Below the pieces are notes generated by a model that was not told the DNA's origin, made no database searches, and was given only the letters and a program-made list of their open reading frames with translations. A program made the translations under genes and the position numbers. Positions 8,660 through 17,372 of a DNA stretch of 58,764 bases are shown piece after piece. The stretch spans positions 1 through 58,764 of the forward strand of contig NZ_JPGL01000067.1 of assembly GCF_000732615.1 (NCBI RefSeq). The letters run 5' to 3'. How positions within the stretch are numbered: the first letter of the stretch is position 1; every line of letters begins with the position of its first letter. This stretch comes from Burkholderia paludis. GTDB lineage: Bacteria; Pseudomonadota; Gammaproteobacteria; Burkholderiales; Burkholderiaceae.

Positions 8660-10042
8660 ATGAAGGGATCTTATGTCGCCTTGTCAATCGGGTATCTGTT
8701 CGCCCAATTGTCGAGCCCGACCGCCAGGGCGCAGGATGCGTTCAACTTTAGTGCCTATGGCGCGGCTTCGCTCGCGATGGGCGGAACGGCCGCGGCCAAC
8801 AATATCGGATTGTCCGGCGTGATGGTGAACCCGGCAACGCTGGCGCTCGTCGGCGACGGGAACTATGCACAGGTCAGTGCGGGAGTCGTCGTCGCCAATA
8901 TCAAGGCCAGGAATGAAGCGACAGGAGAGATTGCCGACTCGCGCTCCCGAGGCAGGAACAACGGGCCTTATTTCGCGCCGGACCTGACCTACTTGTGGCG
9001 GCAAGGGCGTTACGCAGTGGGAATCGGCGCGTTTGCTTCTTCCGGTGTCGGTGCCGAGTACGGCACGGGAAGTTTCATCTCGCGAACAACGACGAATGGC
9101 GTGGATACCGGGCTGTCGAATTTTTCCCGGCTCATGGTGTTCAAGATCCCCTTGTCGGCTGCGTACCAGGTGACCGACAAGCTTACTGTCGGCGGAGCGG
9201 TGGAAGCCGTGTGGGGCGCGGCGAACATGGGGTTGTTGTTCGACGCATCCCAGCTTGGCCTGCTTGCTGCCCAAGGCAGGCTGTCGGGCGCGTTGCTGCC
9301 GTCGTTGATCGGCATGCCGGGGCTTTCAGGCGCGCAACTCCAGTTCAGCAACAACAAGATCGCCGGCGGCGCGGCCGAGGCCTGGGGCGTGAGCGGCAAG
9401 CTCGGCCTGACCTACCAGGCAACGCCACGCACCCGGGTGGGGCTCGCATACCAGTTCAAGACGCACATGGGCGACTTGAGCGGGCACGCCCTGGTTACCG
9501 CGGTGAGCGCATCCGCCGGCAATATCCCGATCGGCGGCACCGTTTCCCTCGTCGATTTTCAGATGCCGGCCTCGGTGACGGCAGGGATCAGTCATGACCT
9601 GACGAACCGGCTCACCGTTGCGGCGGACTTCCAGCGCGTGTTCTGGCATGACGTGATGAAGGATCTGCGCGTCCGCTTCTCGCAGGACGGATCGGGGCAG
9701 GACCTGACGCTCGCGCTGCCGTTGAACTACCGGGACACCAACGTATTTTCCGTGGGGCTGCAATACCGGTATGACGCGAGCTGGGTGTTTCGTGGCGGTT
9801 TCCACTATGCGCAGGAGGCGACGAGCAGTCCAGGCCTGGTCGCGATCATTCCGTCGACCCCGACCACCAGCCTGACGGCCGGCGGCGCCTATACGTTCAA
9901 CCGGGGTGGAACGATCGACTTCGCCGTCGGATATTCGCTTCCCAAGCGCGTATTCAGCAGTGGCGGGATCGGAAGCAGCGTGCCCATATCGGTAACCGAT
10001 TCGATGTTTCATGTCGCGTGTTCCTACACGGCGCGTTTCTAG
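8660..10042 (+). CDS. FadL/TodX-family outer-membrane hydrocarbon channel (CymD-like)
   Basis: This 460-residue protein has a signal peptide ending near TARAQ (residue about 25) and a beta-rich body ending in an aromatic residue (SYTARF). The N-terminal segment carries the NPA motif (VMVNPATLALV) typical of FadL-family channels, which move hydrophobic substrates across the outer membrane. A strong GGAGG precedes the ATG. It lies 189 bp after cymAb and 33 bp before the first flavoprotein. In P. putida the cym operon also contains an outer-membrane protein gene (cymD), but between the two monooxygenase genes as I recall, so the order differs. Confidence 0.75.
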   Translation: MKGSYVALSIGYLFAQLSSPTARAQDAFNFSAYGAASLAMGGTAAANNIGLSGVMVNPATLALVGDGNYAQVSAGVVVANIKARNEATGEIADSRSRGRNNGPYFAPDLTYLWRQGRYAVGIGAFASSGVGAEYGTGSFISRTTTNGVDTGLSNFSRLMVFKIPLSAAYQVTDKLTVGGAVEAVWGAANMGLLFDASQLGLLAAQGRLSGALLPSLIGMPGLSGAQLQFSNNKIAGGAAEAWGVSGKLGLTYQATPRTRVGLAYQFKTHMGDLSGHALVTAVSASAGNIPIGGTVSLVDFQMPASVTAGISHDLTNRLTVAADFQRVFWHDVMKDLRVRFSQDGSGQDLTLALPLNYRDTNVFSVGLQYRYDASWVFRGGFHYAQEATSSPGLVAIIPSTPTTSLTAGGAYTFNRGGTIDFAVGYSLPKRVFSSGGIGSSVPISVTDSMFHVACSYTARF

Positions 10043-10075
10043 GTCTGTTCTGCGATCGCATCGCGGGAGTGAATC

Positions 10076-11431
10076 ATGCACGAAGTCGCTTCAAGTTTTG
10101 ACGTCATTGTCGTTGGCGCGGGTGCCGGCGGTTTATGCGCGGCCGCCCGGCTCGCGCATCTGGGGTATCGGACGCTGCTCGTCGAGACGCTCGAGCGTGT
10201 CGGCGGGCGCGCATCGACCCGGGACGTCGATGGTTTCCTGTGCAATACCGGCGCGCTGATCATCGAAGTGGACGGCGCCGTCGCGCGGACCTTCGAGGAT
10301 CTGGGCCTTCCGCTCGATCTCCATGTTCCGCGACGCGCGTCGACCGTCCTGCGCGTCGCCGGGAAGGACGTGAACGTGTCGGAAGGCATCGGCGGGTGGC
10401 TTCGACATGCCGGGCCGAAGGCGATCGCTGCGATCACGCGTCTTTTCCCTCGGCTTGCGCCCGCCGCGGGGGAGTCGGTCTCGTCGTGGTTGAGCCGGTT
10501 TACGCACAGTCCGGCGGTTCGCGGCCTCATTGACAACGCGATCGGCGCGATGTTTGCCGCGAACAGCACGATCTTTCCCGCGGACGTCTTTCTGCACTAC
10601 TTCACGAAAGACACCGCGTTCCGGAAATTCGGGTTGCCGCCTGGCGGGACGATCGAAGTGTGGAAGCCGCTGGTCGATCTCATCGTTTCCAGCGGGGGAG
10701 CCGTCTGGCTCGGGGCTTCCGTGCAGGCACTCACGTTTTCCGACGACGGGTTGGTCAACGGTGCCGTCATCGAGCAGGACGGCGTCGTGCGGACGGTGTC
10801 GTGCAACGTTGCGGTAAGCAACATCGGCCCGCTTCACACCGCGCAACTCGCCGTCGACGCAAGGTTTCCCGCGGGCTACGTGCAGTCCGTGTGTGCCGCG
10901 ACCAATCCCGCCGCAATCATCACGGTTCACTTTGCCAGCCAGCGGCCGCTTGCACGATTTCCCGGGCTGGCTTTATTCGCCAGGACGCGGCGCATGGTGT
11001 ACGCAGCGAATTTCAGCGCGCCCGAACTCCGGCGAGCACCGGCCGGATGGAACCTGTACTGCGCCGCGTCGGTCCCGCGCCCGCCCTGCGGCCCGTTCGA
11101 CGTCGAGAAGGAAACGGCCATGTTGCTGGACGACATTCGTGACCATTTCCCCGGCTTCGAGCGGGCGAAGATCGTCGCCATCGACGTCACCGCGCACGAA
11201 TGGCCTGCGCAGCGGGCCGTGGCGGGATACGACTTGCCGAGGGAGACGCCGGTCGCCAACTTGTGGAACGTCGGTGACGGCGTCAAGCCGTGGGCATCGG
11301 GCGGCACGGCGGCTTGCGCGGAAGTCGCGCGGCTCGTGGTCGAAGACGTCCGGACGCGCTACCCGCTGGAGGCGCTGCGCTCGAGCCTGCCGGTGCGTAC
11401 CGGCGGCGAACATGCCGCCGTACAGGATTGA
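10076..11431 (+). CDS. CrtI/phytoene-desaturase-type FAD-dependent oxidoreductase 1
   Basis: This 451-residue flavoprotein has the FAD dinucleotide motif GAGAGG (residues 14-19), the following VGGRAST, and a C-terminal FAD-binding segment LWNVGDGVKPWASGG. That arrangement is shared by phytoene desaturases, amine oxidases and related isoprenoid-acting dehydrogenases. No signal peptide or clear membrane helix is seen. A GGAG lies just before the ATG. It is followed 53 bp later by a second flavoprotein of the same broad fold. Adjacent flavoprotein pairs of this class are known for limonene dehydrogenase CtmAB of Castellaniella (from memory), so a cyclic monoterpene substrate is possible but unproven. 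Confidence 0.7.
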   Translation: MHEVASSFDVIVVGAGAGGLCAAARLAHLGYRTLLVETLERVGGRASTRDVDGFLCNTGALIIEVDGAVARTFEDLGLPLDLHVPRRASTVLRVAGKDVNVSEGIGGWLRHAGPKAIAAITRLFPRLAPAAGESVSSWLSRFTHSPAVRGLIDNAIGAMFAANSTIFPADVFLHYFTKDTAFRKFGLPPGGTIEVWKPLVDLIVSSGGAVWLGASVQALTFSDDGLVNGAVIEQDGVVRTVSCNVAVSNIGPLHTAQLAVDARFPAGYVQSVCAATNPAAIITVHFASQRPLARFPGLALFARTRRMVYAANFSAPELRRAPAGWNLYCAASVPRPPCGPFDVEKETAMLLDDIRDHFPGFERAKIVAIDVTAHEWPAQRAVAGYDLPRETPVANLWNVGDGVKPWASGGTAACAEVARLVVEDVRTRYPLEALRSSLPVRTGGEHAAVQD

Positions 11432-11484
11432 ATCGGACGGGCTCGTCCCGATCGCTGACGACGTACAGGTCAACTGGAGAAGAA

Positions 11485-12798
11485 ATGGTGAAGGTCGCTG
11501 TCATTGGCGCCGGCCCGGCCGGATGTACTGCCGCATACACGTTGCGGAAACACGGGCACGAGGTCCTGTTGTTCGAGAGCCAGGAGCAGGTGGGCGGGCG
11601 AACGCAACAGGTCCATCGTGACGGATTCAACCTTGGCTCGGGTGCCTTGTTCCTGATGGGCGGCATCTATCCGAGAACCAATGCCATTCTCAAGGAACTC
11701 GGACGTTACGGGGATCTGGTTGCCTGGGATGCCAGGACGCATGTCGTGGATTGGGACCGGCAGCGCTACACGGTTGCGTTCGACCAGATCCTGAGTTTCC
11801 TGAAACTGCCGGTCTTCGGCGTGTTCGACAAGCTCCGGCTCTGCCTCGGTGTCCTCGGGCAACTGCTGGCTTCCGGTCCGAAGTCCTGCTTCGATGGCGC
11901 GGAACTCGCGAAATACGATAACGGCGAACGGCTGGAGAGCTGGTCGTTGCGTGTCCTGGGGAAGAAAGGGCATCACTACATTACCGTTCCGTACATGGGT
12001 TTCCTGTACGCCGTGCCGATGAACTGGCTTTCGACACCCTTGTATCAGGCCATCATCCAGCAGTTTTACAAGCTGTCGCTGAAGGTGCCGCCGAAAGGCA
12101 TGGGGCAAATCTGCGACTGGCTCATTGAAGGCGCGCATGGCCTCGACCTGCGTCTGTCGAGCCCGGTGACGGCGATCCGCAAGCGCGGCCACGATGGCAG
12201 CGGCTACAGCGTCGCGTCTAACGGAGAACTGCACGCGGTGGACGCCGTGATTCTGGCTTCCGAGCCCGGGGTATCCGCCGACTTGCTTGACGGGATTGCA
12301 GCGGCACAGTCCGCCGAGAAGCTCAGGCAGTGCCTGTATTCCGAGTATGCCCATGTCCAGGTCTGCTATGCGACGAACCCGTGGCCCGATTTCCCGGTAA
12401 GCGTTGCGCTACCCGCGAACGATCTCCGCAATTGGGGGGCCTGTGTCCTGCAGAGCAAAAGGCATCCGGATGCGGTGCCGCCTGGCGGGGAAGCCGTGGG
12501 GGTGTACTTCTACACGCCGCCGCTGGCGCAAATGACGGATGACGACATCAAGCGTGAAGCCCTGCTTGCGGTAACGGAGGTGTTCGGCGCAGCGCCGGAA
12601 CCCACGTTCGTACACCTGTTCCGCTACAAGCGAGGGCTCTCGATCGCGGGGCCGGGGCACTACGCAATGCTGAACTCGCTGCATCGCGAGATGCCGGAAG
12701 GAATCTATCTGGCAGGTGATTATTTCGCTCACGCAGGTGTTGAGGCAGCCGTGTTGAGCGGCGAGCTGGCTGCGAACCGCGTGATGGGACACGCGTAG
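11485..12798 (+). CDS. FAD-dependent amine-oxidase/protoporphyrinogen-oxidase-like protein 2
   Basis: This 437-residue flavoprotein begins MVKVAVIGAGPAG with the FAD-binding motif at residues 8-13, followed by VGGRTQQ. It ends with the second FAD segment GIYLAGDYFAHAGVEAAV. It shares the fold but not close sequence with the preceding gene, so the two look like partners rather than recent duplicates. The ATG at 11485 is 5 nt after a GGAG; a longer frame to 11290 overlaps the upstream gene and is rejected. Its reaction is unknown. Position suggests dehydrogenation or isomerisation of a terpene-like compound upstream of p-cymene. Confidence 0.7.
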   Translation: MVKVAVIGAGPAGCTAAYTLRKHGHEVLLFESQEQVGGRTQQVHRDGFNLGSGALFLMGGIYPRTNAILKELGRYGDLVAWDARTHVVDWDRQRYTVAFDQILSFLKLPVFGVFDKLRLCLGVLGQLLASGPKSCFDGAELAKYDNGERLESWSLRVLGKKGHHYITVPYMGFLYAVPMNWLSTPLYQAIIQQFYKLSLKVPPKGMGQICDWLIEGAHGLDLRLSSPVTAIRKRGHDGSGYSVASNGELHAVDAVILASEPGVSADLLDGIAAAQSAEKLRQCLYSEYAHVQVCYATNPWPDFPVSVALPANDLRNWGACVLQSKRHPDAVPPGGEAVGVYFYTPPLAQMTDDDIKREALLAVTEVFGAAPEPTFVHLFRYKRGLSIAGPGHYAMLNSLHREMPEGIYLAGDYFAHAGVEAAVLSGELAANRVMGHA

Positions 12799-12962
12799 GT
12801 CCATCGCGTGTCACGAGCGAATGATCTCGTACTGACGATAAATGGAGGACTCCATATAAACGAGAAAACGACGATATTGCTTCCGACTTAACGAGGGATG
12901 CTCGGCGGAGTTCCGATGCCGTTCAAGGCATCCTCATGCAAATTCGAAACAGGAGAAAAGTG

Positions 12963-13751
12963 ATGGATTCGACGATGAGCAATCGTGCGTATTTCAAGTA
13001 TTGGCGGCTCTGTGCCGCGTGCGGCCCGATCTTCCTGACTGCGTTCATCGTGTGTTGGGGCATTCTGGGACACAACATTCCACCGATCCCGGCCGACCGC
13101 ACCCCGGAGCAGATGGCGGATTTCTTCCGTACGCACTATGGCGAAGTGCGTGCCGGCATGGCTGGCGCGATGTTGTTCGGCGTGCTGTATTTGCCGTGGA
13201 CCTTGTCGATCACGAAGGTGATGGAACGGATCAACCCGAAGGAAAACGACATTCTTCCGGTCTTGCAGATGTGGGGGGGCGGGATTACGGTCGTGCCGCT
13301 GGTGACGTCGTCGGTGTTCTGGCTGACCGGCGCGTATCGCCCGGACGTGCTCTCGCCGGTCACGCTGCAGATGCTCTACGACATGGGTTGGCTGCTGATC
13401 GACATGTTCTATGCGATCACGACCATTCCGATGGTCGCCATCGGGGTTGCCGGGCTGACCGATCCTCGCGCGAAACCGCTCTTTCCCCGCTGGGCTTGCT
13501 GGTATTCGATCTGGGCCGGGCTGAGCTTTCTGTTCGAGCTGATGATGCCGGTCTTCAAGACGGGGCCGTTTGCACGGCAAGGCTGGTTGAATTTCTGGAT
13601 CGAATTCCTCGTCTGGTTCGGCTACATCGTCGTGGTCACGCTCTACGTCTTCAAGGCGATTCCGCGGCTGGAGCGCGAGCGCGTGAATCAATCGGCGCCG
13701 GCCGGCAAAGCGGCGGTTGCGCCGGTCGCTGCCGGCCTGTCGAATGCGTGA
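12963..13751 (+). CDS. Six-helix integral membrane protein of unknown function
   Basis: This 262-residue protein shows about six hydrophobic segments (for example around residues 15-32, 60-78, 100-122, 138-158, 178-198 and 208-230) and a short hydrophilic C-terminus rich in Ala. I recognise no catalytic motif. The ATG at 12963 follows GGAG with 7-nt spacing. It is 22 bp before the oxidase subunit III-like gene and probably forms a membrane unit with it and the subunit IV-like gene. A quinone or haem link is conceivable but nothing in the sequence proves it. Confidence 0.6.
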   Translation: MDSTMSNRAYFKYWRLCAACGPIFLTAFIVCWGILGHNIPPIPADRTPEQMADFFRTHYGEVRAGMAGAMLFGVLYLPWTLSITKVMERINPKENDILPVLQMWGGGITVVPLVTSSVFWLTGAYRPDVLSPVTLQMLYDMGWLLIDMFYAITTIPMVAIGVAGLTDPRAKPLFPRWACWYSIWAGLSFLFELMMPVFKTGPFARQGWLNFWIEFLVWFGYIVVVTLYVFKAIPRLERERVNQSAPAGKAAVAPVAAGLSNA

Positions 13752-13773
13752 CCCGGGAAACCTGAGAGGCGCC

Positions 13774-14394
13774 ATGGATGATTTCAACACACGGGTTTCG
13801 ATCGACGAGTTCGCGGATGTCGTGCCGCAGGATGCCCGGGCGGCGCTGGTGCCCGGCATCCTGTTCTTCATCATCGCGGATATCGCGACGTTCGGCATTT
13901 TCTTCGTGGCCTTCATGATTGAACGACGTCGACAAATCAGCGTGTTCGATGGGGCGTCGCGCAGCCTGAATGTCGAGGCCGGTCTGTTGAATGCGTTGAT
14001 CTTGATGACGAGCGGCATGTTCGTCGCGTTTGCCGTCGATGCGGCACGGCGCGGGCGGGCCGCCGAAGTGCGGCGGTGGCTGATGTACGGGATGCTGGTC
14101 GGCGTGGGGTTCGGCGTCAACAAGGCGATCGAGTACGGCGACAAGTTCTCTCACGGCATCGGCATGCTGACCAACGATTTCTTCATGTTCTATTACGTGC
14201 TGACCGGGGCGCACTTCATTCACTTTCTCGCCGGAATGATCGTGCTCGCGGCGCTCTGGTTCCGGGCAGCGCGCGAACCGGTGCACGAGGGGCCGCTGTT
14301 CGCATGGATCGAGGGCGGCGCGCTGTACTGGCATATGGTCGATCTGCTCTGGATCGTGATTTTTCCGATGCTCTATCTGGTGGGGCGACAATGA
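13774..14394 (+). CDS. Haem-copper oxidase subunit III (CoxC/NorE)-like protein
   Basis: This 206-residue membrane protein has five hydrophobic helices and the family pattern of a soluble N-terminus, LVPGILFFIIADIATFGIFF in the first helix, YYVLTGAHFIHFLAGM in the middle and ALYWHMVDLLWIVIF at the end. The HxxH and WHxVDxxWI features are typical of oxidase subunit III and NorE. Its stop overlaps the start of the subunit IV-like gene (ATGA). No subunit I or II gene is in the window, so it cannot form a respiratory oxidase by itself and may support a membrane enzyme of the catabolic cluster. Confidence 0.8.
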   Translation: MDDFNTRVSIDEFADVVPQDARAALVPGILFFIIADIATFGIFFVAFMIERRRQISVFDGASRSLNVEAGLLNALILMTSGMFVAFAVDAARRGRAAEVRRWLMYGMLVGVGFGVNKAIEYGDKFSHGIGMLTNDFFMFYYVLTGAHFIHFLAGMIVLAALWFRAAREPVHEGPLFAWIEGGALYWHMVDLLWIVIFPMLYLVGRQ

Positions 14395-14681
14395 AAGGAG
14401 AAGCGCATACCACGCTGGCCGGCGCGTTTCGGGTGTGGTCGTTCCTGATACTGGCCACGCTTTGCAGCGGCTTGCTGGGCGAGCATCACGGCTTCAGCGG
14501 CGGATTGACAGCCGTCGTGGCCGTCATGTTCATCGCGGCCATCAAGTGCCGCGCGGTGATGCTGCATTTCATGGAGATCAAGGCTGTCCCGTGGTTGTGG
14601 CGCCTCGTGTTCGAGGGATGGATATGGGCGGTATGCGGGGCGATTGTCGGGCTCTGGGCTATCGGCGCGCGTGGATATTGA
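14391..14681 (+). CDS. Prokaryotic cytochrome c oxidase subunit IV/NorF-like small membrane protein
   Basis: This 96-residue protein has three hydrophobic segments and the family pattern AAIKCRAVMLHFMEIK, in which the K-x-R...HFMEIK stretch is characteristic of the small subunit IV/NorF family. It overlaps the subunit III-like gene by 4 nt and so is translationally coupled to it. Like its neighbour it is an orphan: no catalytic oxidase subunit is nearby. Its role in this pathway is unknown. Confidence 0.75.
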   Translation: MKGEAHTTLAGAFRVWSFLILATLCSGLLGEHHGFSGGLTAVVAVMFIAAIKCRAVMLHFMEIKAVPWLWRLVFEGWIWAVCGAIVGLWAIGARGY

Positions 14682-14817
14682 CGCGCGCCCGGCGGCCGCC
14701 GATCAGGGGCGGGAGGGCGCATCACGGCGCCCAGGTCCGAGCGGCCGCGGCTGCAGGGAGGCGGTTGCCAGGCGGCCGGGCGGGATAGTGTAATATCCCT
14801 CCCGGTTGACTCAGCAC

Positions 14818-15456
14818 ATGACGATGACAAAGTTAGTTCCCGAGCGACGCCGCACGCAGGCCGAGAGACGCGAGGAGACGCGTTCGCGGATACTGGAAGC
14901 GGCTGTCAGCGAACTGTTGAACAAGGGCTACGCCGGCTTCCGGGTGGAGCAGGTCGCGGCTACCGCCCAGGTATCGCGCGGCGCACAAACCCATCACTTT
15001 CCGACCAAGGAAGATCTGGTGATGGCGGCGCTGCAAAAGCTCTACGAAGCGTCGACCGAAGCCAGCATGAAGCTGATCGAGGGCCTGAAGCCCGGCGACG
15101 ATCTGCTGGATGCGTTGATGCGGGATTCGTCCAAGTTCTACCTGGGGCCGAACTTCATCATTTCGATGTCGCTGCTGAATCTTGGGGATCACGAACCCGG
15201 GCTGAGGCAGAAGGTGCGCGCGGTCTCGCGCAAGTACCGGTTGCCGATCGAGAAAGCCTGGCTGGACGCGCTGCTTCGCTCGGGGCTTGCGGAAGAGCCG
15301 GCGCGAACCGTCCTGAACATTACGCAGAGCATCTACCGCGGCATGGTGATGCGCCGCTTCCTGCGCAATGATCCCGAATACACGCGTTTCACTGTCGACC
15401 AGTGGTCCAAGATCGCACGTGCGTACATGGACCAGAGCAGCGCTTCGTCAAGCTGA
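14818..15456 (+). CDS. cymR: TetR-family repressor CymR-like
   Basis: This 212-residue TetR-type regulator has an N-terminal HTH matching CymR of P. putida closely as I recall it: RRTQAER, then KGYAGFR, then VSRGAQTHHFPTK. CymR represses the cym and cmt promoters and is released by p-cumate. The operator type it should bind occurs three times in this window. ATG codons lie at 14818 and 14824 and a TTG at 14806; no strong ribosome site separates them, and a TAATAT -10-like box at 14791 suggests a short leader. It follows the oxidase subunit IV-like gene by 136 bp and converges on the acyl-CoA synthetase gene. Confidence 0.85.
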   Translation: MTMTKLVPERRRTQAERREETRSRILEAAVSELLNKGYAGFRVEQVAATAQVSRGAQTHHFPTKEDLVMAALQKLYEASTEASMKLIEGLKPGDDLLDALMRDSSKFYLGPNFIISMSLLNLGDHEPGLRQKVRAVSRKYRLPIEKAWLDALLRSGLAEEPARTVLNITQSIYRGMVMRRFLRNDPEYTRFTVDQWSKIARAYMDQSSASSS

Positions 15457-15500
15457 AACCGCATGCGTGCGGCCGGTGCCCACGCATTTCCGGTTATACG

Positions 15501-15533
15501 GCGCCACCCTTGAGGGGTCCGCAGGAGTGGCGC
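15501..15533. terminator. Inverted repeat between convergent genes, possible terminator
   Basis: Arms GCGCCAC (15501-15507) and GTGGCGC (15527-15533) form a 7-bp perfect stem between the ends of cymR and the convergent acyl-CoA synthetase gene. A second hairpin, GGCCC (15570-15574) with GGGCC (15582-15586), lies further on. Neither has a clear T-run, so factor-independent termination is uncertain. Confidence 0.35.
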
Positions 15534-15592
15534 AGCGCTGCTACCGCGCGCGTTCGGGCATTGTCCGCCGGCCCGATCGCAGGGCCGATATA

Positions 15593-17311
15593 TCAGCGCA
15601 ATTCCGGGAAATCCTCTTCCCAGTATTCGTCGGGCAGCCGCGCGGGCTCAGCCGTGCGCTCCATCTCGCGACGCCGCAGCTCGATGCGGCGGATCTTGCC
15701 GGAAATCGTCTTGGGCAATTCGCTGAACTGAATGCGGCGAATGCGCTTGTACGGCGCGAGTTTCTCTCGCGAGAAACGAAACACGGTGCGCGCAAGTTCC
15801 GGACCGATCTCATAACCCTGTCGCACCGTGACGAAGGCTTTCGGCACCGATAGCCGCAACGGGTCCGCGCTAGGTACGACGGCAGCCTCGGCAATCGCCT
15901 CGTGTTCGATCAGCACGCTTTCCAGTTCGAACGGGCTCAGGCGGTAGTCCGACGACTTGAAGACGTCGTCCGCGCGGCCGACGTACACGAAGTAGCCGTC
16001 GTCACGGCGCATGGCGACATCGGACGTGTGATAGAAGTGATTGCGCATCGCTTCCGCCGTTGCCTTCGTGCTGTTGGCGTATCCGGACATCAGGCCAAGC
16101 GGACGCGATGACAGCGACAGCGCGATCTCGCCTTCGTCGACGACCTGGTCGTCCGCATCGACCAGTTCGACGTGGAAACCCGGCATGGGCCTTCCCATCG
16201 ATCCGGCAACGATCGGCTGGCCCGGTGAGTTGCCGATCTGGCAGGTCGTCTCGGTCTGGCCGAACCCGTCGCGTATCGTGATGCCCCACGCATGACGCAC
16301 GCGCTCGATGATCTCCGGATTCAGCGGCTCGCCTGCGCCGACGATCTCACGCAGCTTGACCGGATACGTGGCGAGCGGCTCCTGCACCATCATCCGCCAG
16401 ACGGTCGGCGGGGCGCAGAGCGTCGTGACGCCGCACCGCACCAGCACGTTCAGCGTGTCTTTCGGCACGAAGCGCGCGTAGTCGTAGACGAATACGCATG
16501 CCTGCGCATTCCATGGTGCGAACAGGCAGCTCCACGCGTGCTTTGCCCATCCCGGAGAACTGATGTTCCAATGGATGTCGCCGGGTTGCAGGCCGATCCA
16601 GTACATCGTCGACAGGTGCCCGACCGGGTAGCTCTGATGCGTATGCTCGACAAGCTTCGGTTTCGACGTCGTCCCTGACGTGAAGTACAGCAGCAGCGGG
16701 TCGGTCGCTTGCGTCGGGCCGTCCGGCTCGAATCGGGCGCACGCGTCATACGCGGCCGCAAGATCGATCCAGCCTTCAACCCCGCTCGGGACGGTGCCTG
16801 CGGCGAAGCGCTTCACGTCGGCAGCGAGCTCGTCGAATTTCGCGACCAGGCTGGCGTCGACCACGATGTAGCGCACGCCGCCGGCCTCGATGCGATCTCG
16901 AACATCGTCCGGCGACAGCTGTGTCGTCGCGGGCAGCACCACGGCGCCGAGCTTCATCGCGCCGAGCATCACATCCCACAGCTCGACCCGGTTCGGCAAC
17001 ATCAACAGCAGGCGATCGCCGCGCGCGACACCTTGCGCGCGAAGAAAGTTCGCCATGCGCGCCGAGCGGTCGGCCATCTGCGCGAACGAGAATCGTGTTC
17101 CGCCGGCGGCGGCGTCCTCGATGATCCACAATGCCGGATTGTCGTTGTCGCGGGCGATCACGTCGAAGTAATCGAGTGCCCAGTTGAACGTGTCGAGCCG
17201 GGGCCACGCGAATTCCTGGCGTGCGCGCTCGTAATCGGTGCGATGCCGCAGCAGCAGATCGCGTGCATCGAGGAAAGCCTTGGTGGAAGGGGGAGAGTGG
17301 GTGGTTGTCAT
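15593..17311 (-). CDS. AMP-forming acyl-CoA synthetase (CymE-like)
   Basis: This 572-residue adenylate-forming ligase resembles acetyl/medium-chain acyl-CoA synthetases. The P-loop-like motif YFTSGTTSKPKLVEHTH lies at about residues 211-227, then DGFGQTET, YVGRADDVFKSSDYRLSP and the C-terminal KTISGKIRR with the catalytic Lys. The p-cymene operon of P. putida also carries a ligase gene (cymE). Here a natural substrate would be isobutyrate, released by the CmtE hydrolase. It is transcribed leftward, 61 bp after the dienelactone-hydrolase-like gene, probably from the region with the cumate operator at 18257. Confidence 0.8.
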   Translation of the reverse strand: MTTTHSPPSTKAFLDARDLLLRHRTDYERARQEFAWPRLDTFNWALDYFDVIARDNDNPALWIIEDAAAGGTRFSFAQMADRSARMANFLRAQGVARGDRLLLMLPNRVELWDVMLGAMKLGAVVLPATTQLSPDDVRDRIEAGGVRYIVVDASLVAKFDELAADVKRFAAGTVPSGVEGWIDLAAAYDACARFEPDGPTQATDPLLLYFTSGTTSKPKLVEHTHQSYPVGHLSTMYWIGLQPGDIHWNISSPGWAKHAWSCLFAPWNAQACVFVYDYARFVPKDTLNVLVRCGVTTLCAPPTVWRMMVQEPLATYPVKLREIVGAGEPLNPEIIERVRHAWGITIRDGFGQTETTCQIGNSPGQPIVAGSMGRPMPGFHVELVDADDQVVDEGEIALSLSSRPLGLMSGYANSTKATAEAMRNHFYHTSDVAMRRDDGYFVYVGRADDVFKSSDYRLSPFELESVLIEHEAIAEAAVVPSADPLRLSVPKAFVTVRQGYEIGPELARTVFRFSREKLAPYKRIRRIQFSELPKTISGKIRRIELRRREMERTAEPARLPDEYWEEDFPELR

Positions 17312-17372
17312 CTCATGCTGTCCTGTGTAGCTGGATTACTGCGGGAAACTGAAACGGGTGATCGTGTTTCGG

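Noticed and set aside
12842..12855. Palindrome ATGGAG-GA-CTCCAT before the six-helix gene
   Set aside because: Only 6-bp arms, no second copy and no promoter boxes around it; too likely by chance to report as an operator.
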